Position numbers and translations under genes: made by a program. The notes under the pieces were generated by a model, which did not search any database, was not told where the DNA came from, and saw only the letters and a program-made list of their open reading frames with translations. A DNA stretch of 40,906 nucleotides from Flavobacteriales bacterium (GTDB lineage Bacteria > Bacteroidota > Bacteroidia > Flavobacteriales > Flavobacteriaceae), in NCBI GenBank assembly GCA_027066365.1, contig JAMONV010000036.1, forward strand, positions 1 to 40,906, in the 5' to 3' direction. Positions 25,324-33,369 of the stretch are shown one piece after another. Within the stretch, counting starts at the first letter, position 1, and each line of letters begins with the position of its first letter.

Positions 25324-26652
25324 GTGGAAGAAAATACAATTTTAATCCTGATTCGCAAACGTAGCCCGCGCTTGCAATACGTTTTTCGTCAAATTTTCAA
25401 ACGCATTCTGCGTGTCGAATACCGCTTGACCGACCAATTGGAAGAATTTGTCGCCCACAACGGTGTTAAGTTTTCCTATACACCCGAACGATTCGGAAAC
25501 GAATTTCATATTCATTCTTCCGGATTTCTTTACGAAAAAGGTTTGCGCGCAGTCAACCTCAACCCCGGTGAATGGGAAGGCTTGCCCGTTTTATTCGTTT
25601 CACCCGCAGAAGCTTCACTCCCCTTCGATTTGTTTTCGGCAATCTTTTACTTGATATCCCGCTATGAAGAATACCTCGTTGATAACCGTCAAACCGACGA
25701 ACACGGCCGCTTCCCCGCCGAAAAATCCATCGCCTACCGGCTTGATTTTCTCCATATTCCGGTGGTGGAAATGTGGCTCGACCGCTTCAAAAAACTCCTT
25801 ACGGGACGTTTTCCGGATTTCTCCTTCCCCAAACCCGCCTTCGTCTTTAATCCGCTACTGGCCGTCACCGTTTCCCACCTGTTCAAACACAAAGGCATCA
25901 TCCGCCTTGCCGGAGGAATCGCCGACGATTGGCTTCATCTGCGACTAAAAAAATCTTGGTTACGTATCAAATACGGCCTTTTTAAAAGAAAAGACCCTTA
26001 CGATACCTTCTATAAATTCATCGCACTGAAAAAAAGCTACAAACACGCCTTGCTGACTTTTTTCCTCACGGGCACCTATTCCAATTACGACCACAATATC
26101 GCTCCTACACGCCCCATGTTCAAAAAACTCGTAAAAACCCTCGCCGATTATACCGGAATCGGACTGCTCGCCTCATATTATGCCGCTGAAAATCCGCGCA
26201 TGTTCAAACGCGAATGGGCCAAATTGGAAGAACTCATTCATAAACCCGTTCACAAAGTTCACTTTCATTACTACCGCCAACAAATGCCGGTTTCCTACCG
26301 CCAACTATGGGAAATGGAATTCACCGACGACTATTCCATGGGATACCCCCAACGTATCGCCTTCCGCGCTTCCACAGCCCATCCATTCCCCTTTTACGAC
26401 TTAACCGAAGAAACCGAAACCGATCTTACCATCCATCCCGTCATCATTTCCGATTATAAATTGAACTTTCATCTGAAATTCCCTCCCGAAAAAGCCCTGC
26501 AACAATTCATTGAAACGGGACAACTCATCCGAAAATACGGCGGATATTATGAGCCCGTAATCCATAATGCCATCCTTTCCGAATTCGAAGAATGGAAAAA
26601 TTGGTCGAAAGTATACATCGAAATGATTAAATTTTTTAGCCGTGAACTCTGA
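25324..26652 (+). CDS. Polysaccharide-deacetylase-like protein (DUF7033 type), degenerate
   Basis: A ~442-residue protein. The start is set at GTG 25324 because the frame upstream enters the promoter box. The N-terminal ~180 residues (ILILIRKRSPRLQYVFRQIF, GNEFHIHSSGFLYE, YLISRYEEYL) match the N-domain found before Bacteroidota polysaccharide deacetylases. The C-terminal half keeps DDYSMGYPQRIAFRASTAHPF and PVIHNAILSE, but the metal-binding DxD region is replaced by VTVSHLFKHKG and the expected SRQHFL by HFHYYRQQ. It may therefore be non-catalytic or altered. It starts the long operon and overlaps the HAD gene by 11 bases. Confidence 0.75.
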   Translation: MEENTILILIRKRSPRLQYVFRQIFKRILRVEYRLTDQLEEFVAHNGVKFSYTPERFGNEFHIHSSGFLYEKGLRAVNLNPGEWEGLPVLFVSPAEASLPFDLFSAIFYLISRYEEYLVDNRQTDEHGRFPAEKSIAYRLDFLHIPVVEMWLDRFKKLLTGRFPDFSFPKPAFVFNPLLAVTVSHLFKHKGIIRLAGGIADDWLHLRLKKSWLRIKYGLFKRKDPYDTFYKFIALKKSYKHALLTFFLTGTYSNYDHNIAPTRPMFKKLVKTLADYTGIGLLASYYAAENPRMFKREWAKLEELIHKPVHKVHFHYYRQQMPVSYRQLWEMEFTDDYSMGYPQRIAFRASTAHPFPFYDLTEETETDLTIHPVIISDYKLNFHLKFPPEKALQQFIETGQLIRKYGGYYEPVIHNAILSEFEEWKNWSKVYIEMIKFFSREL

Positions 26653-27340
26653 AATCAAACACTTGTTTTTCGACTTGGACCATACCCTCTGGGACTTCGA
26701 TAAAAACTCCGCCGAAGCCTATAACATACTTCTTTCCGAAATCAACTTCCCCGGCGACTTCGAAACCTTCCACCGTATTTACGAACCGATTAATTCAAAA
26801 TATTGGAATGATTACGCCGCAGGAAAAGTCAATAAAGAACAAGTACGAAACAACCGGCTAAAGGAAACGCTGAAATATTTCGACATCCACATTCAGGAAA
26901 CCGAAGCAAAAAGACTCGCCGGAAAATACCTCGAACTACTTGCGCAAGGAAGGAAACTTTTCGACGGCACCTTGGAAATGCTGGCTTGCCTGAAAAAACA
27001 CTATCGCTTACACCTAATCACCAACGGTTTTGCCGAAGTGCAAGAAACCAAAATCCTTAACAGCGGACTAAAAGATTTTTTTGAAACCTTTACCATCACC
27101 GAACGTTTGGGCGTGCTTAAACCCCACCCCCGGGTTTTTCTGCATGCCCTTCGTCAAGCCGGTGCCTTCGCCCACGAAAGCGTCATGATCGGCGACAGCT
27201 GGAAATCCGATATCATCGGCGCTTTAAATGTGGGTATGCACGCCGTATTTTTCGATCCGCTCGATAGAATGCAAGTGCCGCTACCAACGGTAAAAAAAAT
27301 CAAAAGCCTGCGCGAACTTAAAACTATGTTTGAATGTTAA
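26642..27340 (+). CDS. yjjG: YjjG-family HAD pyrimidine nucleotidase
   Basis: A 232-residue haloacid-dehalogenase-fold phosphatase. Motif I is FFDLDHTLWDFD (D11 nucleophile, D13), motif II HLITNGFAEVQ, motif III lysine in GVLKPHPRVF, motif IV VMIGDSWKSDIIGA. The cap domain and the WDFD extension match the YjjG group, which dephosphorylates non-canonical pyrimidine nucleotides. It is cytosolic. It overlaps waaA by 7 bases. Confidence 0.9.
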   Translation: MNSEIKHLFFDLDHTLWDFDKNSAEAYNILLSEINFPGDFETFHRIYEPINSKYWNDYAAGKVNKEQVRNNRLKETLKYFDIHIQETEAKRLAGKYLELLAQGRKLFDGTLEMLACLKKHYRLHLITNGFAEVQETKILNSGLKDFFETFTITERLGVLKPHPRVFLHALRQAGAFAHESVMIGDSWKSDIIGALNVGMHAVFFDPLDRMQVPLPTVKKIKSLRELKTMFEC

Positions 27341-28563
27341 TAACCCAACAAATATTATATCGATTGCTCCTGTGCACCGTGGCACGAAGCTCCGGAATCG
27401 GCGCTTTGTTGCCCGGCAAAACGGGATTGTTTTTTCGCGAACGGATCACAATACAAAAACTACCGGTTTTCAAGGAAAAACCCATTTGGATTCATACCGC
27501 CTCCACCGGCGAATACGAACAAGCCGAACCGCTCGTCAAAGCAATCAAAAAAGAATTTCCTCACATTCCCGTCGTAGTGAGTTTTTTTTCTCCTTCGGGT
27601 ATGCTGGCCAAACGCGGAAAAACCCACGCCGATGCCGAAATTTACATGCCGGTCGATTGCCCCTCCGACGCCAAACGCTTCATCGAAAAGCTCAATCCCC
27701 GTATGGCAATTTTTATCAAATACGAGTTCTGGCCCGAACACCTTCGAATACTGGCCAAAAAAAATATTCCCGTCTTTTCCGCCTCATCCGTTTTCAGAGA
27801 AAACAATGCGGTTTTCAAATACGCTTATCTGCGAAACAGCCTTCGCTATTTCGAGGCCTTTTTCGTCCAAGACGAAAAATCGAAAAAAATATTGAATTCG
27901 CATGGATTCCGTCAAGTATTCGTTTCCGGCGACACGCGTTTCGACTCCGTAGCCGGATTACCTTCGGAATCGGTTAAATTCCCCATACTGGAAGACTTCG
28001 GAAATCAAGCAAAACTTATCATTGCCGGAAGCACATGGCCCGAAGACGAAAAATTGTTGCTTCGCTTTATGAAAAACCACGCACCCGAAAACGTCAAGCT
28101 CGTGCTTATTCCTCACGAACCCACACCACAACACGTCCGGTCGCTCACGCAAAGCATTAAACTTCCTTATGCACGCTATTCAACCTACGGAAAAAACGAC
28201 AGCCAAGCCAAAATCCTTATCGGCGACGTAACCGGACTTCTCAAATACATTTACCGTTACGGCATTTTCGCCTACATTGGCGGCGGTTTCGGACGCGGCA
28301 TACACAATATCCTCGAAGCCAATACTTACGGCTTACCCGTGATTTTCGGACCCCGTTACCGGAAATTCATCGAAGCCGTAACTTTGATAGAAAAAGGCGG
28401 CGCCGTTTCCATCCGAAACGAAGAAGAACTCAACCGAAGTTTCCTCCTATGGCTTGACCCCGAAAAAAGAAACGCTGCCGCATCCATCGTGCGTTCCTTC
28501 GTACAATCCAATACCGGTGCCTCGGAACGTATCCTCAAACATTTAAAAAAATTCGTATCTTGA
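27334..28563 (+). CDS. waaA: 3-deoxy-D-manno-octulosonic acid (Kdo) transferase
   Basis: A 409-residue inner-membrane-associated GT-B glycosyltransferase that adds Kdo to lipid A precursor. An N-terminal hydrophobic segment is followed by PIWIHTASTGEYEQAEPL with the catalytic Glu60, VVSFFSPSGMLAKRG, the interdomain AGSTWPEDEKLL, and the C-terminal CMP-Kdo site FAYIGGGFGRGIHNILEA and GLPVIFGPRY. Length is normal. It is part of the envelope operon, 22 bases before the acyltransferase gene. Confidence 0.94.
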   Translation: MLITQQILYRLLLCTVARSSGIGALLPGKTGLFFRERITIQKLPVFKEKPIWIHTASTGEYEQAEPLVKAIKKEFPHIPVVVSFFSPSGMLAKRGKTHADAEIYMPVDCPSDAKRFIEKLNPRMAIFIKYEFWPEHLRILAKKNIPVFSASSVFRENNAVFKYAYLRNSLRYFEAFFVQDEKSKKILNSHGFRQVFVSGDTRFDSVAGLPSESVKFPILEDFGNQAKLIIAGSTWPEDEKLLLRFMKNHAPENVKLVLIPHEPTPQHVRSLTQSIKLPYARYSTYGKNDSQAKILIGDVTGLLKYIYRYGIFAYIGGGFGRGIHNILEANTYGLPVIFGPRYRKFIEAVTLIEKGGAVSIRNEEELNRSFLLWLDPEKRNAAASIVRSFVQSNTGASERILKHLKKFVS

Positions 28564-28585
28564 GATTTTAAACAAACACTCGAAA

Positions 28586-30385
28586 ATGAGTTTGGTTACG
28601 CCCCGTGATTTAGCCTCGACTTTACCGTTCAAAAAACCGCTATGGCTTACGTATTCCATTGGATTTATACTGCTTTATCTGCTCCGGTTGGATAAAATCA
28701 ATCATTTCTATGACCGAAACAAACACCTGAAAGGAAAAGAATTCCTCGATAAAATTCTGGAAGAAATCGACGCTAAACTCGAAATTCCTGAAGAAGACCT
28801 CAAGCGAATTCCGACCAAAGGCCCCTTCATCACCATCTCCAACCATCCCCTCGGCGGATTGGACGGCATGCTCCTGATGAAATTAATATTGGACAAACGC
28901 CCCGATTTTAAAGTCCTGACTAACTTCCTCTTGAATAAAATAGAACCCCTGCAACCTTATTTCCTGCCCGTCAATCCCTTCGAAAACCTCAAAGATCAAA
29001 AGTCAAGTTTCAGAGGCTTGCGCAAATCCCTCGAACACCTCAGGCAAGGCCATCCGCTCGGGCTGTTTCCCGCCGGCGAAGTATCCACATTCCGCGAAGG
29101 AAAAATCTATGTGGACAAAGAATGGGATATCGCCGCCATTAAACTCATTCAACGCGCTCAAGTGCCGGTTATTCCCATCTATTTTCACGCCCGGAACAGT
29201 CGCATGTTTTATTGGCTTTCCAAAATCAGTCCCCACCTTCGCACCGCACGCTTGCCTTCGGAATTATTCAATAAAAACCGCCGTAATATCCAAGTGCGCA
29301 TCGGACATCCCGTTTCGCCCAAAGAACAAGCCGCATTCAGTTCCTCTAAAGAACTAGGCGACTTCTTACGAAAAAAAACCTATCTGCTAGCCAAACCCTT
29401 CGAAAAACCCAAACCTAAAACCCGCTTTAAACTCTTTATCAAACACCCCAAAAAAATCATCGATCCCGTGCCGGTCGATAAAATCATTCCCGAAATAGAA
29501 CTGTTAAAAAAACAAAACAAACTCCTGATCGAACGCAATCATTACCAAGTATTTCTTGCCGAGAGCAAAGACATTCCCCATATATTAAAAGAAATCAGCC
29601 GCCTCCGCGAAATTACCTTCAGACGCATTGGCGAAGGAACGGGCAGAAGCTTCGATATCGACAAATTCGACAAACACTTCAAACACCTTTTTCTATGGGA
29701 CAACCAAGCCCGAAAAATCGCCGGCGCCTATCGCATCGGTATCGGAAACGAAATATTCGAAAAATACGGCATCAACGGCTTCTATATCCCCACCCTCTTT
29801 AAATTCGAACCCGAAGCCCATTACGTCTTGAAAAACGGATTGGAACTCGGACGCGCTTTCGTTGTGCCCGAATATCAACAAAAACCTTATCCCCTCTTCT
29901 TGCTTTGGCAAGGCATCTTGTATACGATTCTGCGGTATCCCAATCATAAATACCTCATCGGCGGCGTGAGTATTAGTGATAAATTCTCCGATTTCTCCAA
30001 AGCCCTTATGATTGAATTTATGAAATCCAATTATTACGATCCCTTCCTCGCCAATTATGTCCATCCGAAAAAAGAATATAAAGTGCGCCTTGACGATGCA
30101 GATAAAGACTTTATTTTTGAAGAAACCAAAAGCGACTTAAACAAACTCGATAGACTCATCGACGAACTGGAACCCAATTATTTACGCTTACCCGTCCTTA
30201 TCAAACAATACATCCGTCAAAATGCCAAAATCATCGCCTTCAATGTGGACCCCGATTTTAATAACAGTATCGACGCTTTAATGTATATTCGCATCATGGA
30301 CATTCCCAAAAAAACCTTGCAACCGATTTTTGAGGAATATGAAAAAGCGCTCAAATCCAATGAAAATAAACACAAAAATCATTAA
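28586..30385 (+). CDS. Fused O-/N-acyltransferase (OlsF/GlsF-like, hemolysin-type)
   Basis: A 599-residue protein with two acyltransferase modules. The N-terminal PlsC-like part (about 15-280) has SNHPLGGLDGMLL at 85-97 and LFPAGEVSTF. The C-terminal part (about 310-530) resembles the OlsB/putative-hemolysin GNAT domain: ISRLREITFRRIGEGTGR, KIAGAYRIGIG and LELGRAFVVPEYQ. Such fusions make ornithine or glycine lipids from an amino acid and acyl-ACP at the inner membrane. The first catalytic motif spaces His and Asp by five residues rather than four, which I recall as common in this Bacteroidota subgroup. Substrate cannot be told from sequence. Confidence 0.82.
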   Translation: MSLVTPRDLASTLPFKKPLWLTYSIGFILLYLLRLDKINHFYDRNKHLKGKEFLDKILEEIDAKLEIPEEDLKRIPTKGPFITISNHPLGGLDGMLLMKLILDKRPDFKVLTNFLLNKIEPLQPYFLPVNPFENLKDQKSSFRGLRKSLEHLRQGHPLGLFPAGEVSTFREGKIYVDKEWDIAAIKLIQRAQVPVIPIYFHARNSRMFYWLSKISPHLRTARLPSELFNKNRRNIQVRIGHPVSPKEQAAFSSSKELGDFLRKKTYLLAKPFEKPKPKTRFKLFIKHPKKIIDPVPVDKIIPEIELLKKQNKLLIERNHYQVFLAESKDIPHILKEISRLREITFRRIGEGTGRSFDIDKFDKHFKHLFLWDNQARKIAGAYRIGIGNEIFEKYGINGFYIPTLFKFEPEAHYVLKNGLELGRAFVVPEYQQKPYPLFLLWQGILYTILRYPNHKYLIGGVSISDKFSDFSKALMIEFMKSNYYDPFLANYVHPKKEYKVRLDDADKDFIFEETKSDLNKLDRLIDELEPNYLRLPVLIKQYIRQNAKIIAFNVDPDFNNSIDALMYIRIMDIPKKTLQPIFEEYEKALKSNENKHKNH

Positions 30386-32669
30386 ATCCTTTATAATCTT
30401 AACCGGACTGATACTTCAAACCATTTCGGCACAAAACAACCGGTGGATTGACATGCTCTCGTATCGCCAAATCAAAGCCCTCTCCCCCGGTGAAAATTTT
30501 ATCGTAGCCGGCAGCCAAAATGCCGTTTTCATTTATTATCCTACAGACGGAACCTACGACAAATACGCCACCGTCCAAGGACTGTCCGGTGAAAATATCA
30601 ATATTACGGTTTATCACCCCCAAAGCAATAAAATCTTTGTAGCACACCAAGACGGCAAAATAGAAATTATCGTCCCCGGTGAAAAAGTGCATCAAGACTA
30701 CAGCCTGTTTTTATCCGCTGTTGCCGACGAAAACAAAATCATTCGTGCAGCCTTCCCTTATGAAAATAAATTATGGCTAGGAATGACTTTCGGAATTTCC
30801 GAATATAACATCAACGAGGAAAACTTCGGTGACTCCTATTATATCGGCAGTGCCGGAAGCCCCTTGCCAATTAACGACATCACCGTTTTCAACGGAAAAA
30901 TATACGCCGCCACCCAAGGAGAAGGCATTAAATCCATCGACACAAACGACCCCTCCAAAGCCGATTATACACATTGGCAACAAACCGGCAACGGAAACTG
31001 GCGTAAAGTGATTCCCTTCAACGGAAAATTATACGGATTACACGGCAACAGAATTTATGAAATCGCTCCGCAATTCCGGCAAGTCTTCGACCCGCAAGGA
31101 ACCGTAAAAGACATAACCGCTAACGATAGCAACCTTTTCATAGCCTTCTCCGACCATGTCGTCCGGTATAACGCCTCCTTCAATCCAACCCAACAATGGA
31201 ATCAAACCACCGAATATCCCTTTGAACCGACTTGTATCCTTGCCGATTCACAAAACCTTTATATCGGTACAAAAAAATTCGGTGTGCTGCGCGCCGCACA
31301 AGGAAATTCATCTTCCTACACAAGCATCCATCCCGACGGACCTTTGATGAATATTCCTTTTGCCGCCGATATTTACGACGGAAAAATCTATGTCGTTTAC
31401 GGCGATTACGATCAATTGTATAATCCTTATCCTCTGGACAGACGAGGCATTAGCCGCTATGACGGAAAACATTGGATCGACATTCCCTACGAAAATTTTA
31501 AAAAAGTCAGCCTCACCGACGTCAAAATCAACCCCGACGACACATCGCAAGTATTTATCGGTTCCTTTCATCAAGGCTTGCTCGAATTTCGCAACGGCAC
31601 ATTACAACAAGCCTACGACGACCGGAATTCCACCATCGAACCCATTATGCTGGGAAACCCGCCATCGCCTTATCGCAGTTTCAGAATCAGCCCTTTGGTT
31701 TTCGATCCGCAAGGCAATTTATGGATGTTTCAAGGTTTGGTCATGAACGGTATTCACCGTTTTAATCTCTCCGACGGAAACTGGCAAGCCTTCTCCTTCT
31801 CCGACGTCACCGGAACCGCCGACAACGAAGGCGCCGCCGATATGAACTTTGACGCCGAAGGAAACCTCTGGATAGCCACACACCGCTTGGGATTGGTAGG
31901 ACTTAACCCGCAAACCGGCGATATGATCGCCCTTACCGAAAGAAATAACATCCCCTACGAAGGATCCTACCGCAACACCCAAGCCGCCGCCGTCGACAAA
32001 GACAATGTCTTATGGATAGGAACACTAAAAGGCTTACGCATCCTCCACCAACCCGGCCGCGCCTTTTCCGACCCCGAAATCCAAACTAAACCCATCATCA
32101 TCGAATTGGCCGAATTACACGGCCAAGATAACCAAGGCGAAGAATTGTTGAGCAATCAGGAAATAACGGAAATCGTAGTGGACGGATCCAACCGGAAATG
32201 GATCGGAACGGCAAACTCCGGTGTTTTTTACCTCTCCGAAAACGGAGATAAAACCATTTATCACTTTACCAAAGAAAATTCACCCTTGCCCGGAAACGCC
32301 ATTTACGACATCGCCATCGACCCCGTTCGCGGAACCGTTTTATTTTCAACCGATCGCGGCTTAATCGGTTTTAAAGGCGACGCCACCGAAGGAAAAAACA
32401 ACCTCGACGACGCCTATGTTTACCCCAACCCCGTCAACATGAAACGACACGATCATCTGGTGATTCGAAACCTCATGACCGGCATCAGCCTCAAAATCAC
32501 CGACGTGGAAGGAAACCTCGTTTGGGAAACCGAAAGCAAAGGCGGAACCGTTATTTGGAACTTGAAAAATTTTTCGGGACATCCCGTAGCCACCGGCGTC
32601 TATCTTATTCTCCTCACCGACCGCGAAAAACAAAATACCAAAATCCTTAAAGCCCTCGTCATTCACTAA
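30360..32669 (+). CDS. porZ: PorZ-like type IX secretion beta-propeller protein
   Basis: A 769-residue exported protein. The start at 30360 gives a good signal peptide (MKINTKIIKSFIILTGLILQTISAQ), and the frame extends 30 bases upstream. It begins with WIDMLSYRQIKALSPG and VQGLSGENI, the PorZ propeller opening, followed by many propeller blades (NLWMFQGL, NLWIATHRLG, VLWIGTLKGLR, RKWIGTANSG). The C-terminal ~80 residues form a T9SS-type sorting domain (VYPNPVNMKRHDHLVIRN ... GVYLILLTDREKQ). PorZ works at the cell surface in attaching secreted cargo to LPS. It overlaps the acyltransferase gene by 26 bases and precedes recO by 5. Confidence 0.88.
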   Translation: MKINTKIIKSFIILTGLILQTISAQNNRWIDMLSYRQIKALSPGENFIVAGSQNAVFIYYPTDGTYDKYATVQGLSGENINITVYHPQSNKIFVAHQDGKIEIIVPGEKVHQDYSLFLSAVADENKIIRAAFPYENKLWLGMTFGISEYNINEENFGDSYYIGSAGSPLPINDITVFNGKIYAATQGEGIKSIDTNDPSKADYTHWQQTGNGNWRKVIPFNGKLYGLHGNRIYEIAPQFRQVFDPQGTVKDITANDSNLFIAFSDHVVRYNASFNPTQQWNQTTEYPFEPTCILADSQNLYIGTKKFGVLRAAQGNSSSYTSIHPDGPLMNIPFAADIYDGKIYVVYGDYDQLYNPYPLDRRGISRYDGKHWIDIPYENFKKVSLTDVKINPDDTSQVFIGSFHQGLLEFRNGTLQQAYDDRNSTIEPIMLGNPPSPYRSFRISPLVFDPQGNLWMFQGLVMNGIHRFNLSDGNWQAFSFSDVTGTADNEGAADMNFDAEGNLWIATHRLGLVGLNPQTGDMIALTERNNIPYEGSYRNTQAAAVDKDNVLWIGTLKGLRILHQPGRAFSDPEIQTKPIIIELAELHGQDNQGEELLSNQEITEIVVDGSNRKWIGTANSGVFYLSENGDKTIYHFTKENSPLPGNAIYDIAIDPVRGTVLFSTDRGLIGFKGDATEGKNNLDDAYVYPNPVNMKRHDHLVIRNLMTGISLKITDVEGNLVWETESKGGTVIWNLKNFSGHPVATGVYLILLTDREKQNTKILKALVIH

Positions 32670-32674
32670 AACCC

Positions 32675-33358
32675 ATGAACCGCAAAGACCTGGCACTGGT
32701 ATTGAAAACTACTCGCTACGACGACAACAAAAACATCGCCGAATGCTGGACCCGTGAAAACGGAACCCGATCCTTTTATGTGCGAACCGGGGCCCAAAAC
32801 AGCCGCCGGAAAATCTTATTCAAACCCGCCCAATGGCTCGAAATCCAATACATCGAAAAACCTCGACGCTTACCCGTTGCCACTTCCGTTTCAAGACTTT
32901 ATCTCTATAGAAATTTACCCGGCGATTTACGCAAAACCGCCGTTATCTATTTCATCACCGACATCTTGCGCCAAACCCAAAAATACCAAAACCCGGACCC
33001 CGCTTTTTTCGACTATACTTTCAAACAAATCCGCCTCTTCGACCAAACCCCCTTCAAGCCCGACTTTCACCTTCATTTCCTCATCCAACTGGCCAAACAA
33101 TCCGGAATTTCTCCCTTCACTTCACAAAACGGAACAATTTTTGATAACATTTCCGCAGAAAAAGATAAGCTGTCATCCTTCAACGGTATGGAAGAACTAG
33201 ATATCAAATTAATGGAAAACTTTATCCGCAACGGAAAAACCCGTTCACGAGACGAGCGTAAATCACTATTGAACGGCTGGTTACATTTTTTTAAATACCA
33301 CTTTGAAAATTTCAAAACTCCCGAAGTGATTAGGATTTATAATGAAATTTTTGAATAA
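32675..33358 (+). CDS. recO: DNA repair protein RecO
   Basis: A 227-residue protein with the RecO OB-fold N-terminus (LALVLKTTRYDDNKNIAECW, SFYVRTGAQNSRRK, LFKPAQWLEIQYI) and helical C-domain (AVIYFITDILRQTQ, PDFHLHFLIQLAKQSGISPF). It helps load RecA on single-stranded DNA and anneals strands. The zinc-binding cysteines of some RecO proteins are absent, as I recall for other Bacteroidota members. It is tightly packed between porZ and the TonB receptor gene. Confidence 0.9.
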   Translation: MNRKDLALVLKTTRYDDNKNIAECWTRENGTRSFYVRTGAQNSRRKILFKPAQWLEIQYIEKPRRLPVATSVSRLYLYRNLPGDLRKTAVIYFITDILRQTQKYQNPDPAFFDYTFKQIRLFDQTPFKPDFHLHFLIQLAKQSGISPFTSQNGTIFDNISAEKDKLSSFNGMEELDIKLMENFIRNGKTRSRDERKSLLNGWLHFFKYHFENFKTPEVIRIYNEIFE

Positions 33359-33369
33359 ATTCGCATATC

